From Ruegeria atlantica (GTDB taxonomy: Bacteria > Pseudomonadota > Alphaproteobacteria > Rhodobacterales > Rhodobacteraceae), in the NCBI GenBank assembly GCA_013032095.1, contig WQBJ01000016.1:42451-106450 (forward strand): a DNA stretch of 64,000 nucleotides, given 5' to 3'. Below, piece by piece: positions 26,015 to 35,365 of this stretch (its first letter is position 1; each line of letters starts with the position of its first letter). The notes beneath the pieces were generated by a model. That model was not told the origin of the DNA. It worked only from the letters and a program-made list of their open reading frames with translations, and searched no databases. Both the position numbers and the translations under genes were made by a program.

Positions 26015-26937
26015 ATGATGTCGTTGTCTCGACGCAGGGGCTGACCCGACAGTTCGGGGATAATGTTGCGGTCAACAATCTAGACCTCGAGATCAGAACG
26101 GGCCAGATTTACGGTTTTCTCGGACCTAACGGCTGCGGCAAGACCACGACAATGCGTATGTTGACCGGGCTGCTGACCCCCAGCAGCGGGTCAATTTCGG
26201 TGCTGGGGCAGTCTATGCCTGAGGCGGCAGAGCCATTGAAGAATGAGATCGGGTATATGACCCAGATCTTTTCGTACTACCGCGACCTGACAGTTTTGGA
26301 GAACCTAAGATTCGTATCTGAAATCTACGGCATTCCCGTAAAAACGGCCAAGGGTCGGATCGACGAGTTGCTGCACACCTATGACCTGACGACAAATGTC
26401 CATCAACTCAGCGGCAGTATGAGCGGAGGTCAGCGGCAAAAGCTGGCCCTCGCAGCCACCGTCATGCACCGCCCGAAACTTCTGTTTCTGGATGAACCGA
26501 CATCCGCTGTGGACCCGGAAACCCGCCGGACATTCTGGGAGCAATTGTTTGATCTGGTCGATCAGGGCGCGACCATGATCGTGTCCACCCATTTCATGGA
26601 CGAGGCTGAGCGGTGTCACCGACTGGCCATTCTTCAGCACGGTGTGAAAAAGGCGGACGGGTCTCCGCGTCAGTTGATGGATGATCTGCAGGCCGACGTC
26701 GTCGAGGTTGAAGGCCCGGACCTGCGGAAAGTCAAACATGAACTGGATGGCAAACCCAAGATCCTGTCAACCGCTCAAGTCGGCTCGCGGCTGCGCGTGC
26801 TGGTGGACAAATCTGAACCTCAGCCCGAGGAAATGCTGCGCGCCCAGCTTGGTGCGTCCCGAGACCTGTCGCTAACGCCTCAACGGCCAAACCTCGAAGA
26901 CGTGTTTGTCAGCGCGACACGGGGGCCGGAACAATGA
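26011..26937 (+). CDS. ABC exporter ATPase (ABC-2 type)
   Basis: The 308-residue single nucleotide-binding domain has Walker A GPNGCGKTT, signature SGSMSGGQRQKLALA, Walker B LLFLDEPTSAVDP and the H-loop STHFMDEAERC. The C-terminal extension (DVVEVEGPDLRKVKHEL) is typical of drug-type ABC-2 ATPases such as YbhF. It overlaps the adaptor gene before it and the permease gene after it by four bases each, so the three are translationally coupled and form one exporter. Confidence 0.92.
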   Translation: MNDVVVSTQGLTRQFGDNVAVNNLDLEIRTGQIYGFLGPNGCGKTTTMRMLTGLLTPSSGSISVLGQSMPEAAEPLKNEIGYMTQIFSYYRDLTVLENLRFVSEIYGIPVKTAKGRIDELLHTYDLTTNVHQLSGSMSGGQRQKLALAATVMHRPKLLFLDEPTSAVDPETRRTFWEQLFDLVDQGATMIVSTHFMDEAERCHRLAILQHGVKKADGSPRQLMDDLQADVVEVEGPDLRKVKHELDGKPKILSTAQVGSRLRVLVDKSEPQPEEMLRAQLGASRDLSLTPQRPNLEDVFVSATRGPEQ

Positions 26938-28079
26938 TCTCTCCACGCCGCATCGCTGCTGTCCTTAAAAAAGAACTGCTCCAGCTGCGGCGGGACAAGA
27001 TGACCTTCGCCATGGTCATCATGATTCCTCTGATCCAGTTGCTGTTGTTTGGCTATGCGATCAACACCAACCTGCGCCATGTACCTGTCGCGCTTGTGGA
27101 TGAGTCTCAAACGGAACTGTCCCGCACACTGGCGCAACTGGTTCAGGCCACGCAGGTCGTGACAATAACCGAAGAGCTTGCGACCCCGCAGCAGGCGGAA
27201 CGCGCGATCACGGAATCCCGCGTACGCGCCGCCCTGATCATACCACCCGATGTGGCCAACCGGCTTGCGCGCAGCCCTTCCGTAGGGTTGGGTTTGCCCG
27301 ACGCGACAGATCAGACAAGCAGTCGACCCGTCGCACATTGGATCGTCGATGGCTCGGACACGATGGTCGCAAGCGCGATCAAGTCCCTGCGGACGATGCC
27401 TCTGACCGAACTCCTGAAACTGCCGCCGAACCGACAGGTGCCCACATTCGAGGTGACACTCTACTTCAATCCAGAACAGCGATCTGCGGTCAATATTGTT
27501 CCGGGTCTCGTAGGGGTCATCCTGACCATGACGATGATCCTGTTCACCTCGGCCGCCATTGTGCGGGAACGCGAACGGGGAAATATGGAGATGCTGATCA
27601 ACACCCCGATCAAGTCCATCGAATTGATGGTTGGGAAGATCATTCCTTACATCTTTCTTGGCCTTGTTCAGGTCGCGATCATTCTAGGCCTTGGGCACGT
27701 TCTTTTTGATGTCCCGATAAACGGAGGTTTGGGAACACTACTGGTGGTGACGCTGCTGTTCATCATCGCCAGCCTGTCGCTTGGATTGGTTATATCCACC
27801 CTCGCTCAGAACCAGCTGCAGTCGATGCAAATGACCATTTTCGTCCTGCTGCCATCGATCTTGATGTCAGGGTTCATGTTCCCCTTTGATGGCATGCCAC
27901 AACCCGTCCAGATCATCGCGCAGATCCTACCGGCAACCCACTTCATGGACATGATACGCGGCGTCGTTTTGCGCGATGCTTCGCTCTATGAACTGCGCTG
28001 GGAAATCCTCTGGATGATTGGCTTTGCGGTTTTTGGGCTGCTGGCAGCTACGCTGAGATTCAAGAAGCGGCTGGGTTAG
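26934..28079 (+). CDS. ABC-2 type export permease
   Basis: The 381-residue YbhR-like permease has one N-terminal helix (MTFAMVIMIPLIQLLLFGYA), a large periplasmic domain of about 150 residues, then five C-terminal helices including VGVILTMTMILFTSAAIVRERERGNMEML, the conserved ABC-2 region. With the preceding ATPase and adaptor it makes a tripartite efflux pump for hydrophobic compounds. It may remove toxic haloalkanes or their alcohol products, an inference from the dehalogenase upstream. Confidence 0.9.
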   Translation: MISPRRIAAVLKKELLQLRRDKMTFAMVIMIPLIQLLLFGYAINTNLRHVPVALVDESQTELSRTLAQLVQATQVVTITEELATPQQAERAITESRVRAALIIPPDVANRLARSPSVGLGLPDATDQTSSRPVAHWIVDGSDTMVASAIKSLRTMPLTELLKLPPNRQVPTFEVTLYFNPEQRSAVNIVPGLVGVILTMTMILFTSAAIVRERERGNMEMLINTPIKSIELMVGKIIPYIFLGLVQVAIILGLGHVLFDVPINGGLGTLLVVTLLFIIASLSLGLVISTLAQNQLQSMQMTIFVLLPSILMSGFMFPFDGMPQPVQIIAQILPATHFMDMIRGVVLRDASLYELRWEILWMIGFAVFGLLAATLRFKKRLG

Positions 28080-28293
28080 GACCGGTATGCAATTATGCTT
28101 TGAAAACGAATGAGCGCTCAGCACTGGAAACACCCTCCAACTTGAACCTCAGAGCATGTCGGCTTTTCGCCCAAAGGAAACTGGGCGAACCGCTATCATT
28201 CGCATTGCTGAAATGGGGCGCAGATATCCGAGAATTGATTCTACTTCCCTGCGAAAAAAACCGCGAAAGTACGCAAGGTAATAGCTGGTAGTA

Positions 28294-29112
28294 TTATTCT
28301 TCCGCGGGTGACACCGCCCGCTGATAAAGATGCCAAGTGGCGTGGCCAAGGATCGGCAGGGTGAAGATCAGGCCCAGAAACGCCGGAACCAGCGACAACA
28401 GCATGGTGACCGAAATGATCGCCGCCCAGGTAAGCATGACCACCGGGTTTTCCGAGACGACGCGAAGGGAGGTGAGCATTGCAGAAACGAAATTGGTTTC
28501 CCGGTCAAGCAGCATGGGCATGGCGATGACGGTCACCGAGAACAGGACGGCCGACAGAAATGCGCCCACACAGGTGCCAACAGCAAGGAAGGTCCAGCCC
28601 TGCGGCGTAAAGAAGACCGTGTGCAAAAATCCATCGAAATTCGAGAAGGAAGCATTCTGCAGGATAATCGCCAACCAAAGCCGAACCTGGTAAACCCACA
28701 CCCAGAAAATGAACAGGGTGACAAAGGCCATCCAGCCCATTTCACGCTTGCGTTGATTGGCCATGACAGTGAGGATTTCTGACCAGCCGAAGGGCTCTCC
28801 CTTCTGCAACCGGCGAGACATTTCATAAAGCCCGGCGGCGGCAAAAGGAGCGACCAGCGGAAAGCCCACAATGGCGGGAATGATCATCCAGATCTTGCCG
28901 AGCCAGACCAAAACCCAAACCAACAGAATTCCGAAAACAGCGTAGAACAGGCCGAAGAAGCCGCTCATGAAGGGGCGCGCCAGAAAGTCGGAAAACCCGG
29001 CCCGAAGCGAAGCTCTAATATCACCCGCAGTCACTTTATTGACCTTGGGCACGGCCTGCTGCTGCGGCGTCAGCTTGTCCGGTGGCGTAGAACCTGCGGT
29101 TTTGGATGTCAT
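28294..29112 (-). CDS. DUF2189-family membrane protein
   Basis: The 272-residue protein has a hydrophilic N-terminus and about six membrane helices (FGLFYAVFGILLVWVLVWLG, IPAIVGFPLVAPFAAAGLYEMSRR and others). The FPLVAPFAAAGLYE-S-R block is typical of DUF2189 proteins, which are common in Rhodobacteraceae and may be membrane regulators or cytochrome-oxidase-linked. ATG 29112 has GGAGGAGGG upstream and is chosen over 29133. It stands alone between convergent and co-directional neighbours. No function can be assigned. Confidence 0.75.
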   Translation of the reverse strand: MTSKTAGSTPPDKLTPQQQAVPKVNKVTAGDIRASLRAGFSDFLARPFMSGFFGLFYAVFGILLVWVLVWLGKIWMIIPAIVGFPLVAPFAAAGLYEMSRRLQKGEPFGWSEILTVMANQRKREMGWMAFVTLFIFWVWVYQVRLWLAIILQNASFSNFDGFLHTVFFTPQGWTFLAVGTCVGAFLSAVLFSVTVIAMPMLLDRETNFVSAMLTSLRVVSENPVVMLTWAAIISVTMLLSLVPAFLGLIFTLPILGHATWHLYQRAVSPAEE

Positions 29113-29297
29113 GGCACCCTCCTCCGCATACAAGTTTGCATCAGGGGAAGTACAAGGGCAAGTGGAGTGTATGGCAGCCAGCCCTGCAATTCTACCACTA
29201 GAGGCAAAGAAATTCAGCGGCCGCGATATGAGACTGGCGAACCTTCACAATCGGTACAGCGGTAATAGCGCTTTGTTAGCAACAAAGTCGCGGTTGG

Positions 29298-30809
29298 CTA
29301 CGTCTTTGAGTTACCCGTCTTCTCGTTAACGATCTCGAGTATTCTGTTTCTTTGAATTTTTCCGGATGGCCCCTTTGGAAGATCCGGCAAAATATGAACT
29401 TCATCGGGGGACTTGAAACGGCCCAGTTGCGCTTCGCAAAGCTTCGACAAGCCAAGCGGCGTCAACTCAGAACCTTCTCGAATCTTAACAGCCGCCTCGA
29501 CGGTTTCACCGTAGCTGTCGCAGGGGCGTGCGAAAGCCGCGGCTTCAACAACATCGGGATGAGAATAAAGTGCCTCGTCTATCTCGCGCGGGGCAATGTT
29601 TTCACCACCCTTGATGATTAGCTCCTTCAGCCGACCCGTTACAAAAACGTACCCATCTTCATCCATCCGGGCGAGGTCACCGGTTCGCAGCCACCCATCA
29701 GAACTGAAAGTGCCTGCAGTTGCATCGGGGTCTTTGAGGTACTCCAGCATCACATTTGGTCCGCGAATGACCAATTCACCTTCCGTACCGTGTGGAACAG
29801 GTTGAAGGTTCGCGTCGAAGACTGCCGCCTCGTTCCCGTATGCGATACCCGGAGAGCCAATCTTGCGAACGCCTGGTGGCAGAGGATTGGACAGAATTTG
29901 CGCAGCGGTTTCCGTCAGCCCCATGGTTTCCACGATCGGGATTTCAAAACGGTCTTCAAAGGCCCGCTGTACGTCTGGTGCCAACGCTGAAGACGCAGAA
30001 CGACCGAAACGCACACGCTGGCGAACTTGCGCGTCCGGCTCTGTGTTCGAGTGCAGCAAGTGCGAAATGATGGTCGGCACGACGGAAAACCACGTGGCCT
30101 CGACTCTTCCCAAATTGCCCCAGAACCGGCTGGCCGAGAACCGTTCGCACATGGCCAATGACCCACCTGACACAAGCGTTCCCATAACTGTTACACACAG
30201 CCCATTGATGTGGTAGATCGGCAATACGCAAAACCCGCGATCAACCTCGGACAGCTCATGAGCAACGGCAGTGGTCCAACCGCCTGCCAGCAGGCTGGAA
30301 TGTGTGTGAACCACACCCTTGGGGCGCCCGGTCGTTCCGGATGTGTACATCAACAGAGCATGACTATCGGACGAGATGCTGTGCAGGTTACCACCGGCAT
30401 CGAAGGCATCGGCAACTTGCAACTGCGTAATCCCGGAGGAATCTGATGTTCGTTCGAACAGCTCCGTTTGTCCAGGATGCACAAAGCCATAGCGTGCGCC
30501 ACTGTGGTCCAGCGCATAGGCGACGGCGCTGTCACCGGCGACAAGGTTAATCATCGTCGCCCGAAAACCGCCGTAGAGAACGCCGAAGAGGACCTCAAGC
30601 GCTTCACGGCAATTGGGGTAGAGGATCGCAATGCTTTCGCCTTTGGCGACACCCAATCCAGTTAGCATGACCGCAATATGGCGGGCTGTTTCGCGCAATT
30701 CACTCCAGCTTAAATCCGGTGCGCCATCCGGGAAGACAAAACCGGTTCCTCCCTGGCTTGCTCTGTAGTCCAACCAATCGCGGACGGTTCCTTTGGGCGG
30801 CTCCATCAT
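29298..30809 (-). CDS. AMP-forming acyl-CoA ligase (SauT-like candidate)
   Basis: The protein, about 503 residues, is an ANL-superfamily ligase with the P-loop-like YTSGTTGRPKGVVHTH, the ETMGLTETAAQ adenylate motif, the hinge GRLKELIIKGGENIAPREID and the catalytic lysine in GPSGKIQRN. ATG 30809 overlaps the aldehyde dehydrogenase stop, so the two are translated together. Pairing with an acylating aldehyde dehydrogenase and a TTT carrier parallels the sauS-sauT-transporter layout, in which SauT makes sulfoacetyl-CoA. Other short carboxylates are possible substrates. Confidence 0.82.
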   Translation of the reverse strand: MMEPPKGTVRDWLDYRASQGGTGFVFPDGAPDLSWSELRETARHIAVMLTGLGVAKGESIAILYPNCREALEVLFGVLYGGFRATMINLVAGDSAVAYALDHSGARYGFVHPGQTELFERTSDSSGITQLQVADAFDAGGNLHSISSDSHALLMYTSGTTGRPKGVVHTHSSLLAGGWTTAVAHELSEVDRGFCVLPIYHINGLCVTVMGTLVSGGSLAMCERFSASRFWGNLGRVEATWFSVVPTIISHLLHSNTEPDAQVRQRVRFGRSASSALAPDVQRAFEDRFEIPIVETMGLTETAAQILSNPLPPGVRKIGSPGIAYGNEAAVFDANLQPVPHGTEGELVIRGPNVMLEYLKDPDATAGTFSSDGWLRTGDLARMDEDGYVFVTGRLKELIIKGGENIAPREIDEALYSHPDVVEAAAFARPCDSYGETVEAAVKIREGSELTPLGLSKLCEAQLGRFKSPDEVHILPDLPKGPSGKIQRNRILEIVNEKTGNSKT

Positions 30810-32227
30810 TGGCCGACCTCCGACCAATAGTCGCCGAAAATCTCTTCCAACCCGGGCTCTCGCGGAGGTGTTTCACGTACGATCTTGGTTGTCTGAACGA
30901 AATGCCGCCAATGCAGGTTGGTGTCGATGGAATTTCCACCCCAGCTGCCGCAGCCCATCGAAAGAGAAAAGGGCATGCCATTCGTGAAGCTGCCTCCAGT
31001 CGCAAAGGTATGCGCCTGGTTTACGATGACTCGGCAAGTGGGCAGGTCACGTCCCAACCCGATCGCGCGTGCGTCGTCATCAGTATGGATGCCAACCGAA
31101 TGCCCTGCCCCCTGATGTTCCAGAATGCGAGTGGCAATTGCCTTGGCGTCTTCGAAATCTGCTGCGCGGTAGAGCGCCAAAACCCGGCTGAGTTTTTCGC
31201 CGGATAACGGATGATCCGGGCCTATGCCTTTGGTTTCCACCGCCAGAAACTTGGTGCATTCGGGTACTTTACCCGCCATCCCCAAGGCTCCGAGCATTTT
31301 GTCGGCGTCCTGTGCTATGGCCGAACGGTTGAGATGACCATCGGGCCAAAGCCGCGCGACGATGTCACTTGCCTCGGAAGACGGCACCAGTGCACCGCCC
31401 TCGACGGCCATCGCAGCGACGAACGCATCATAAACCGCTTCCACAACGACCAACGCGTTTTCAGAAGAGCAGGACGTCGCGTTGTCAAAACATTTCGAGG
31501 CTGCGATCTTGGCGGCGGCGGCACGCAGATCGGCAGTTTCGTCCACAATCACTGTGACATTGCCAGCACCAACTGCCACCGCTGGCGTACCGCAGGACTG
31601 CGCACGCTGAACGTTGTTTTGACTGCCGGTGCATATCACCCGATCCACAGTTTCCATCAACCGTTGCGTCTTGGCCTTGGAACCCGGCGCGGGGATCATC
31701 TGGATCAGATCACGATCCAGCCCCAGCTTGTCGAATTCCGAGTGGATGTAGCCGATCAGCATCTCGCAGGATGCCACACCTTTGGGTGACGGTGCCACCA
31801 CGATGGAGTTTCCACCTTTAAGCGCATTGATAATGTTGTTCGCGGGCGTCGCAGCGGGATTGGTCGACGGCACAACCGCGCCGATCACGCCGATAGGACG
31901 GGCAATTTCGGTAATACCTGTCGACGGATCGTCACTGATGATGCCATAGGTTTTTGCTTCAGCGATATCTCGCAAAAGGCCCAGGGTCTTGCGGTGGTTT
32001 TTTATGATTTTGTCGGGCACATTGCCCAGCCCGGTTGTTTCAACGGCGATCTCAGCCAGTGCCTGATTGCGTGTTGGCTCCATGATGGCCCATCCTGCCG
32101 CCAGTGCGGCTTTGTCATAAAGCGCCTGACTGCCTCGATTTTCATATGCTGTCTGGGCCGTACGCGCTGTTGCCACGATACGATCCACTTCAGCGATTTC
32201 GGGGGAAATCCCATCCTGAGCGTTCAT
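30806..32227 (-). CDS. CoA-acylating aldehyde dehydrogenase (SauS-like candidate)
   Basis: The 473-residue enzyme reduces an acyl-CoA to an aldehyde, or the reverse. It matches the acylating ALDH fold of AdhE and SauS: RPIGVIGAVVPSTNPAATPANN near residue 110, the cofactor region GAGNVTVIVDE, and the catalytic Cys in CFDNATSCSSENAL. The C-terminal MGCGSWGGNSIDTNLHWRHF block is typical of the sulfoacetaldehyde/acetaldehyde group. It lies between the TctC receptor gene and the ligase gene. With sulfoacetate as substrate the product would be sulfoacetaldehyde, but xsc, needed for the next step, is not in this window. Confidence 0.82.
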   Translation of the reverse strand: MNAQDGISPEIAEVDRIVATARTAQTAYENRGSQALYDKAALAAGWAIMEPTRNQALAEIAVETTGLGNVPDKIIKNHRKTLGLLRDIAEAKTYGIISDDPSTGITEIARPIGVIGAVVPSTNPAATPANNIINALKGGNSIVVAPSPKGVASCEMLIGYIHSEFDKLGLDRDLIQMIPAPGSKAKTQRLMETVDRVICTGSQNNVQRAQSCGTPAVAVGAGNVTVIVDETADLRAAAAKIAASKCFDNATSCSSENALVVVEAVYDAFVAAMAVEGGALVPSSEASDIVARLWPDGHLNRSAIAQDADKMLGALGMAGKVPECTKFLAVETKGIGPDHPLSGEKLSRVLALYRAADFEDAKAIATRILEHQGAGHSVGIHTDDDARAIGLGRDLPTCRVIVNQAHTFATGGSFTNGMPFSLSMGCGSWGGNSIDTNLHWRHFVQTTKIVRETPPREPGLEEIFGDYWSEVGQ

Positions 32228-32249
32228 CTTGGTCCTCGATTGTTTGTTC

Positions 32250-32272
32250 GGGGCGGGCTTGCTCCGCCCCGC
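32250..32272 (-). other. Hairpin between TctC and aldehyde dehydrogenase genes
   Basis: A perfect 8-bp GC stem (CGGGGCGG / CCGCCCCG) with a 7-nt loop lies in the 59-bp gap after the receptor gene. It has no T-run and probably tunes expression within the operon. Confidence 0.5.
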
Positions 32273-32286
32273 ATGGATCGGCTGGA

Positions 32287-33246
32287 TCAGAGACCGGCCA
32301 GCAACTCATTCAGTGTCTGCTGACGCTGTCCCCACATCTCGATCACTTCGTCACGTGTCATGATGTGCATAGGGGAACCTCCGGCCTCCATCTTTTTGGC
32401 AACACGGTCGTTAGCGAACATTTCCGGGACTGCTGCCGCAAGTTTCTCGATCACCTCAGGCGGCGTACCTTTGGGTACCATCACGCCTCGGAAATTGACC
32501 GACGAATTGTCGACGTCCAGCCCCTGTTCCATCATCGTCGGTACATCCGGTAAGAACGCGTTACGCTCCAGATCGGCGACACCAAGGATTTTGACGTTGC
32601 CCGCCTCTTGTGCACGGAACGCATCCGACAGGTTGTTGATACCGCCCATGACTTCACCAGCGATAACCGCTTTCATGGCCGCGGCTCCGCCGCCCTTGGT
32701 CGGGATGTAGGCCATCTTGGTTCCCGCTGCCTTGTCGATCTGCAGGGCTGCAATGTGGTGGCCCACAAACAGGCCCGCTCCAGATACCGTCAGCTTGCCG
32801 GGATTTTCCTTGGCATAAGCGACCACATCTTCCATCGAATTGAACTCGCTGTCGGCACCGACAACGAAGACCGCCGGGTCAGCGCCCCAGTTTGCAATTG
32901 GTTCAAAGCTGTCGGTCGAATATTCCACTCCGCCCTTGATCGATTGGGCGATGAAATGCGGCACGTTATAGGCTGCCAGTGTGTAGCCATCCGGGTCGGC
33001 CTGAGTGGCAAACCAATTCCAGCCCACGCGCCCCCCCGCCCCGGGTTTGTTGATAATGGCAATAGGCATCCCCAGTGCGTCTTCATTTCCGGACGTCATG
33101 GTAACAATGCGCGCCTGAAAGTCGGTCGCACCACCCGCGCCATAACTGACCATCATCATGATCGGCCGTTCGGGGTATTCTTCGGCCACTGCTGCGCCTG
33201 TCAGGCCCATGAGGACCAATGCGGCCCCTGCAATTATTCGTCTCAT
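32287..33246 (-). CDS. TTT solute-binding receptor (TctC/Bug family)
   Basis: The 319-residue periplasmic receptor has a signal peptide (RRIIAGAALVLMGLTGAAVAEE) and the Bug motifs IMMMVSYGAGGATDFQAR and IAIINKPGAGGRVGWNWFA. ATG 33246 is chosen because GGGAGGAAACG lies just upstream. In gene order it comes third in the tctA-tctB-tctC-aldehyde dehydrogenase-ligase operon, unlike systems where the receptor leads. The substrate is probably the acid activated by the ligase. Confidence 0.88.
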   Translation of the reverse strand: MRRIIAGAALVLMGLTGAAVAEEYPERPIMMMVSYGAGGATDFQARIVTMTSGNEDALGMPIAIINKPGAGGRVGWNWFATQADPDGYTLAAYNVPHFIAQSIKGGVEYSTDSFEPIANWGADPAVFVVGADSEFNSMEDVVAYAKENPGKLTVSGAGLFVGHHIAALQIDKAAGTKMAYIPTKGGGAAAMKAVIAGEVMGGINNLSDAFRAQEAGNVKILGVADLERNAFLPDVPTMMEQGLDVDNSSVNFRGVMVPKGTPPEVIEKLAAAVPEMFANDRVAKKMEAGGSPMHIMTRDEVIEMWGQRQQTLNELLAGL

Positions 33247-33288
33247 TTGCGTTTCCTCCCTAATTGAGTTCACCCGCATCCCGTGCGG

Positions 33289-33744
33289 TCAGAACAGAAT
33301 TTCCCTTGGCGTGTAGACGTTCAGAAGCATAGCGAAGAGCCCGTACATCACCGCGACAAAGATCGCCGTGATGACGCCGCGCTTGACCCAGGTTTTAGCT
33401 TCGGAATGTGGGGCTGGATCATAGATCGACAGCAAGATGAAAAAGGCGATGGTTGTTGCGGTGTAGAAACCCAATGACTTGGCCGCCCAAAAAACGTAGA
33501 TCAACGTTATGATCAGCCCCGGCAGCATGTTTATGAACATCGTGCGTGTCACACCGTTCCCGACCTTGGACAATCCCATCACCGCTTTGCCAAAGGTCCA
33601 ACCCGCCAGAACCACAAAAACTGATGCTATAAGGCGCGGGAACAGGAACGCTTCAGCCGGTTGCTGGGTATAGCTGACCCAGGTCACCCAAAGGCCAACA
33701 GCAAAGACCAGACCTGACCCGAATATGTGCTGTGAGCGGTTCAT
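33289..33744 (-). CDS. TTT small membrane subunit (TctB)
   Basis: The 151-residue protein has four hydrophobic segments (GSGLVFAVGLWVTWVSYTQ, LIASVFVVLAGWTFGK and two more), matching TctB in size and topology. ATG 33744 overlaps the TctA stop in an ATGA arrangement, which supports this start over 33795. It completes the three-part TTT carrier with TctA and TctC. Confidence 0.85.
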   Translation of the reverse strand: MNRSQHIFGSGLVFAVGLWVTWVSYTQQPAEAFLFPRLIASVFVVLAGWTFGKAVMGLSKVGNGVTRTMFINMLPGLIITLIYVFWAAKSLGFYTATTIAFFILLSIYDPAPHSEAKTWVKRGVITAIFVAVMYGLFAMLLNVYTPREILF

Positions 33745-35252
33745 GCCTGCGCCTCCTCTTTGGTGGTGTAGCGACGGTGACGCAGTTCCATCCAAACCGA
33801 GTATGCGATTGAGGCCAGCACCACCGCGATCAGCAGCAGGTTCAATCCTCCGGTCAGGAAATACGAAGCTTTGCCCACGGTTGCGTCAGCGATCATCCCG
33901 CCTTGAATGAAGTTGGCTTCGGCGATGGGTCCAAGGATCAACCCCAACACAAGTGGTGCTGCCGAAAACCCAAAACGTTCAAGGAAGAACATACCGATAC
34001 CAAGGCACGCCATGACATAGACATCGCCCATCGAACCCTGCACCGAATAGGCCCCGAAGACCGACAGCGCCAGAACGATGGCAGCCATAACCGACTGAGG
34101 AACCTGTGCGACTCGGGCGGCCAGACCGGCAACATAGAGGCCAAAGATGCACATCAGGACTTGTCCGATCAGCATCGAGTTGATGAAGGTCCAAGCCACG
34201 TCGGGATGGTTGTCAAACAGGTCCGAGCCTGGGAAAATTCCGTGGATCAGCAGTCCGCCCAGCAGAACGGCAGCGGTTGGGCTACCCGGGATCGACAGGG
34301 TCAGCAGTGGCACCAAGGACGGGCCGACCATCGCGTTATTGGCGGATTCCGCAGCGATTACGCCTTCGGAGTGTCCCGTGCCGAACTTGTCTTTCTCGGC
34401 TGAGAACTTCTTGGTCTGGTCATAGGCAACCAGCCCGGCGATCTGTCCGCCAACGCCCGGGATCAGGCCGATAATCGAACCGGTAAGCGTGCCGATACTA
34501 AGTGCGCGGGTTCGTGAGAATAGCTCGCGGAACGCAGCCAAGATCGAATGACGCTGCACTTCGATGACTTCAGCGCCCGTGTTGTGGCGACCTTTTGCGA
34601 ACATCGTCAGGACCTGAGGGATCGCGAACAGGCCTATCAGTGCGGCAATGATGTTGATGCCTCCGCCCAATGCGGGATGAAAGATGAAGCGTTGCGCCCC
34701 CATAATGTCGTCAAATCCAATGGTCGCCAGCCACAACCCGATACAGCCCGAAAGCAGACCTTTGACCACTGAGGCGGAATCGAGCGTCCCGATCACCGTC
34801 ACCCCTAGAATGGCCAGCCAGAACAAGTGCGAAGGCCCGAATGCTAACGCCCATTTGGCCAGAACCGGCGTCAGAAAGATCAGCAGGAGTACGCCAAAGA
34901 TGCCACCTACCGCCGACGCCAGAAAAGACAGCTGCAGCGCCCGCGCGCCCTGCCCTTTCTTGGCCATGGTATGCCCGTCCAACGTCGTCGCAATATTTGC
35001 TGGCGCGCCGGGAATCTTGAGTAAAATGGCGCTGACCGCACCACCCGCCACTGTTGAAGTGTATGCGGCACCCAGCAGGATCAGCCCCTGCGCCGCTTCA
35101 AGCTGGAAGGTGAACGGAATAAGAAGGGCGACGGCCATGGTGGGCGACAAACCCGGTGTCGCGCCCAGGATCAGCCCCCCAATCGTGCCACCCAGCAGCA
35201 GCAGAAACGACAACGGCGTGAATACGTCTCCGAAGTAATAAATGAAGTCCAT
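33741..35252 (-). CDS. TTT large permease (TctA)
   Basis: The 503-residue permease has the paired TctA repeats LILGATPGLSPTMAVALLIP with LLKIPGAPANIATTLDGH, and IGLIPGVGGQIAGLVAYDQ with IAAESANNAMVGPSLVPLLTLSIPGSPTAAVLLGG. It is of normal length, unlike the fused TctA-TctB near 15 kb. It is the first gene of the operon, with its promoter in the 113-bp gap shared with the divergent LacI gene. Confidence 0.92.
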   Translation of the reverse strand: MDFIYYFGDVFTPLSFLLLLGGTIGGLILGATPGLSPTMAVALLIPFTFQLEAAQGLILLGAAYTSTVAGGAVSAILLKIPGAPANIATTLDGHTMAKKGQGARALQLSFLASAVGGIFGVLLLIFLTPVLAKWALAFGPSHLFWLAILGVTVIGTLDSASVVKGLLSGCIGLWLATIGFDDIMGAQRFIFHPALGGGINIIAALIGLFAIPQVLTMFAKGRHNTGAEVIEVQRHSILAAFRELFSRTRALSIGTLTGSIIGLIPGVGGQIAGLVAYDQTKKFSAEKDKFGTGHSEGVIAAESANNAMVGPSLVPLLTLSIPGSPTAAVLLGGLLIHGIFPGSDLFDNHPDVAWTFINSMLIGQVLMCIFGLYVAGLAARVAQVPQSVMAAIVLALSVFGAYSVQGSMGDVYVMACLGIGMFFLERFGFSAAPLVLGLILGPIAEANFIQGGMIADATVGKASYFLTGGLNLLLIAVVLASIAYSVWMELRHRRYTTKEEAQA

Positions 35253-35292
35253 TCAGGGCCTCCCAACCCGCCGGTTCACACTTTTACTTTTG

Positions 35293-35340
35293 TTGACAAA
35301 TCAGGGTAGGCAATGAAAATAGTATTGCAAATGTTTTCAT
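35293..35340. promoter_or_regulatory. Divergent promoter with candidate LacI operator
   Basis: A -35-like TTGACA (35293-35298) reads toward the LacI gene. Inverted arms ATGAAAA (35313-35319) and TTTTCAT (35334-35340), spaced by 14 bp, could be the operator. The region is A/T-rich, so chance symmetry is possible. Confidence 0.4.
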
Positions 35341-35365
35341 AAATTCGACCGCAGGGGAGAATATT

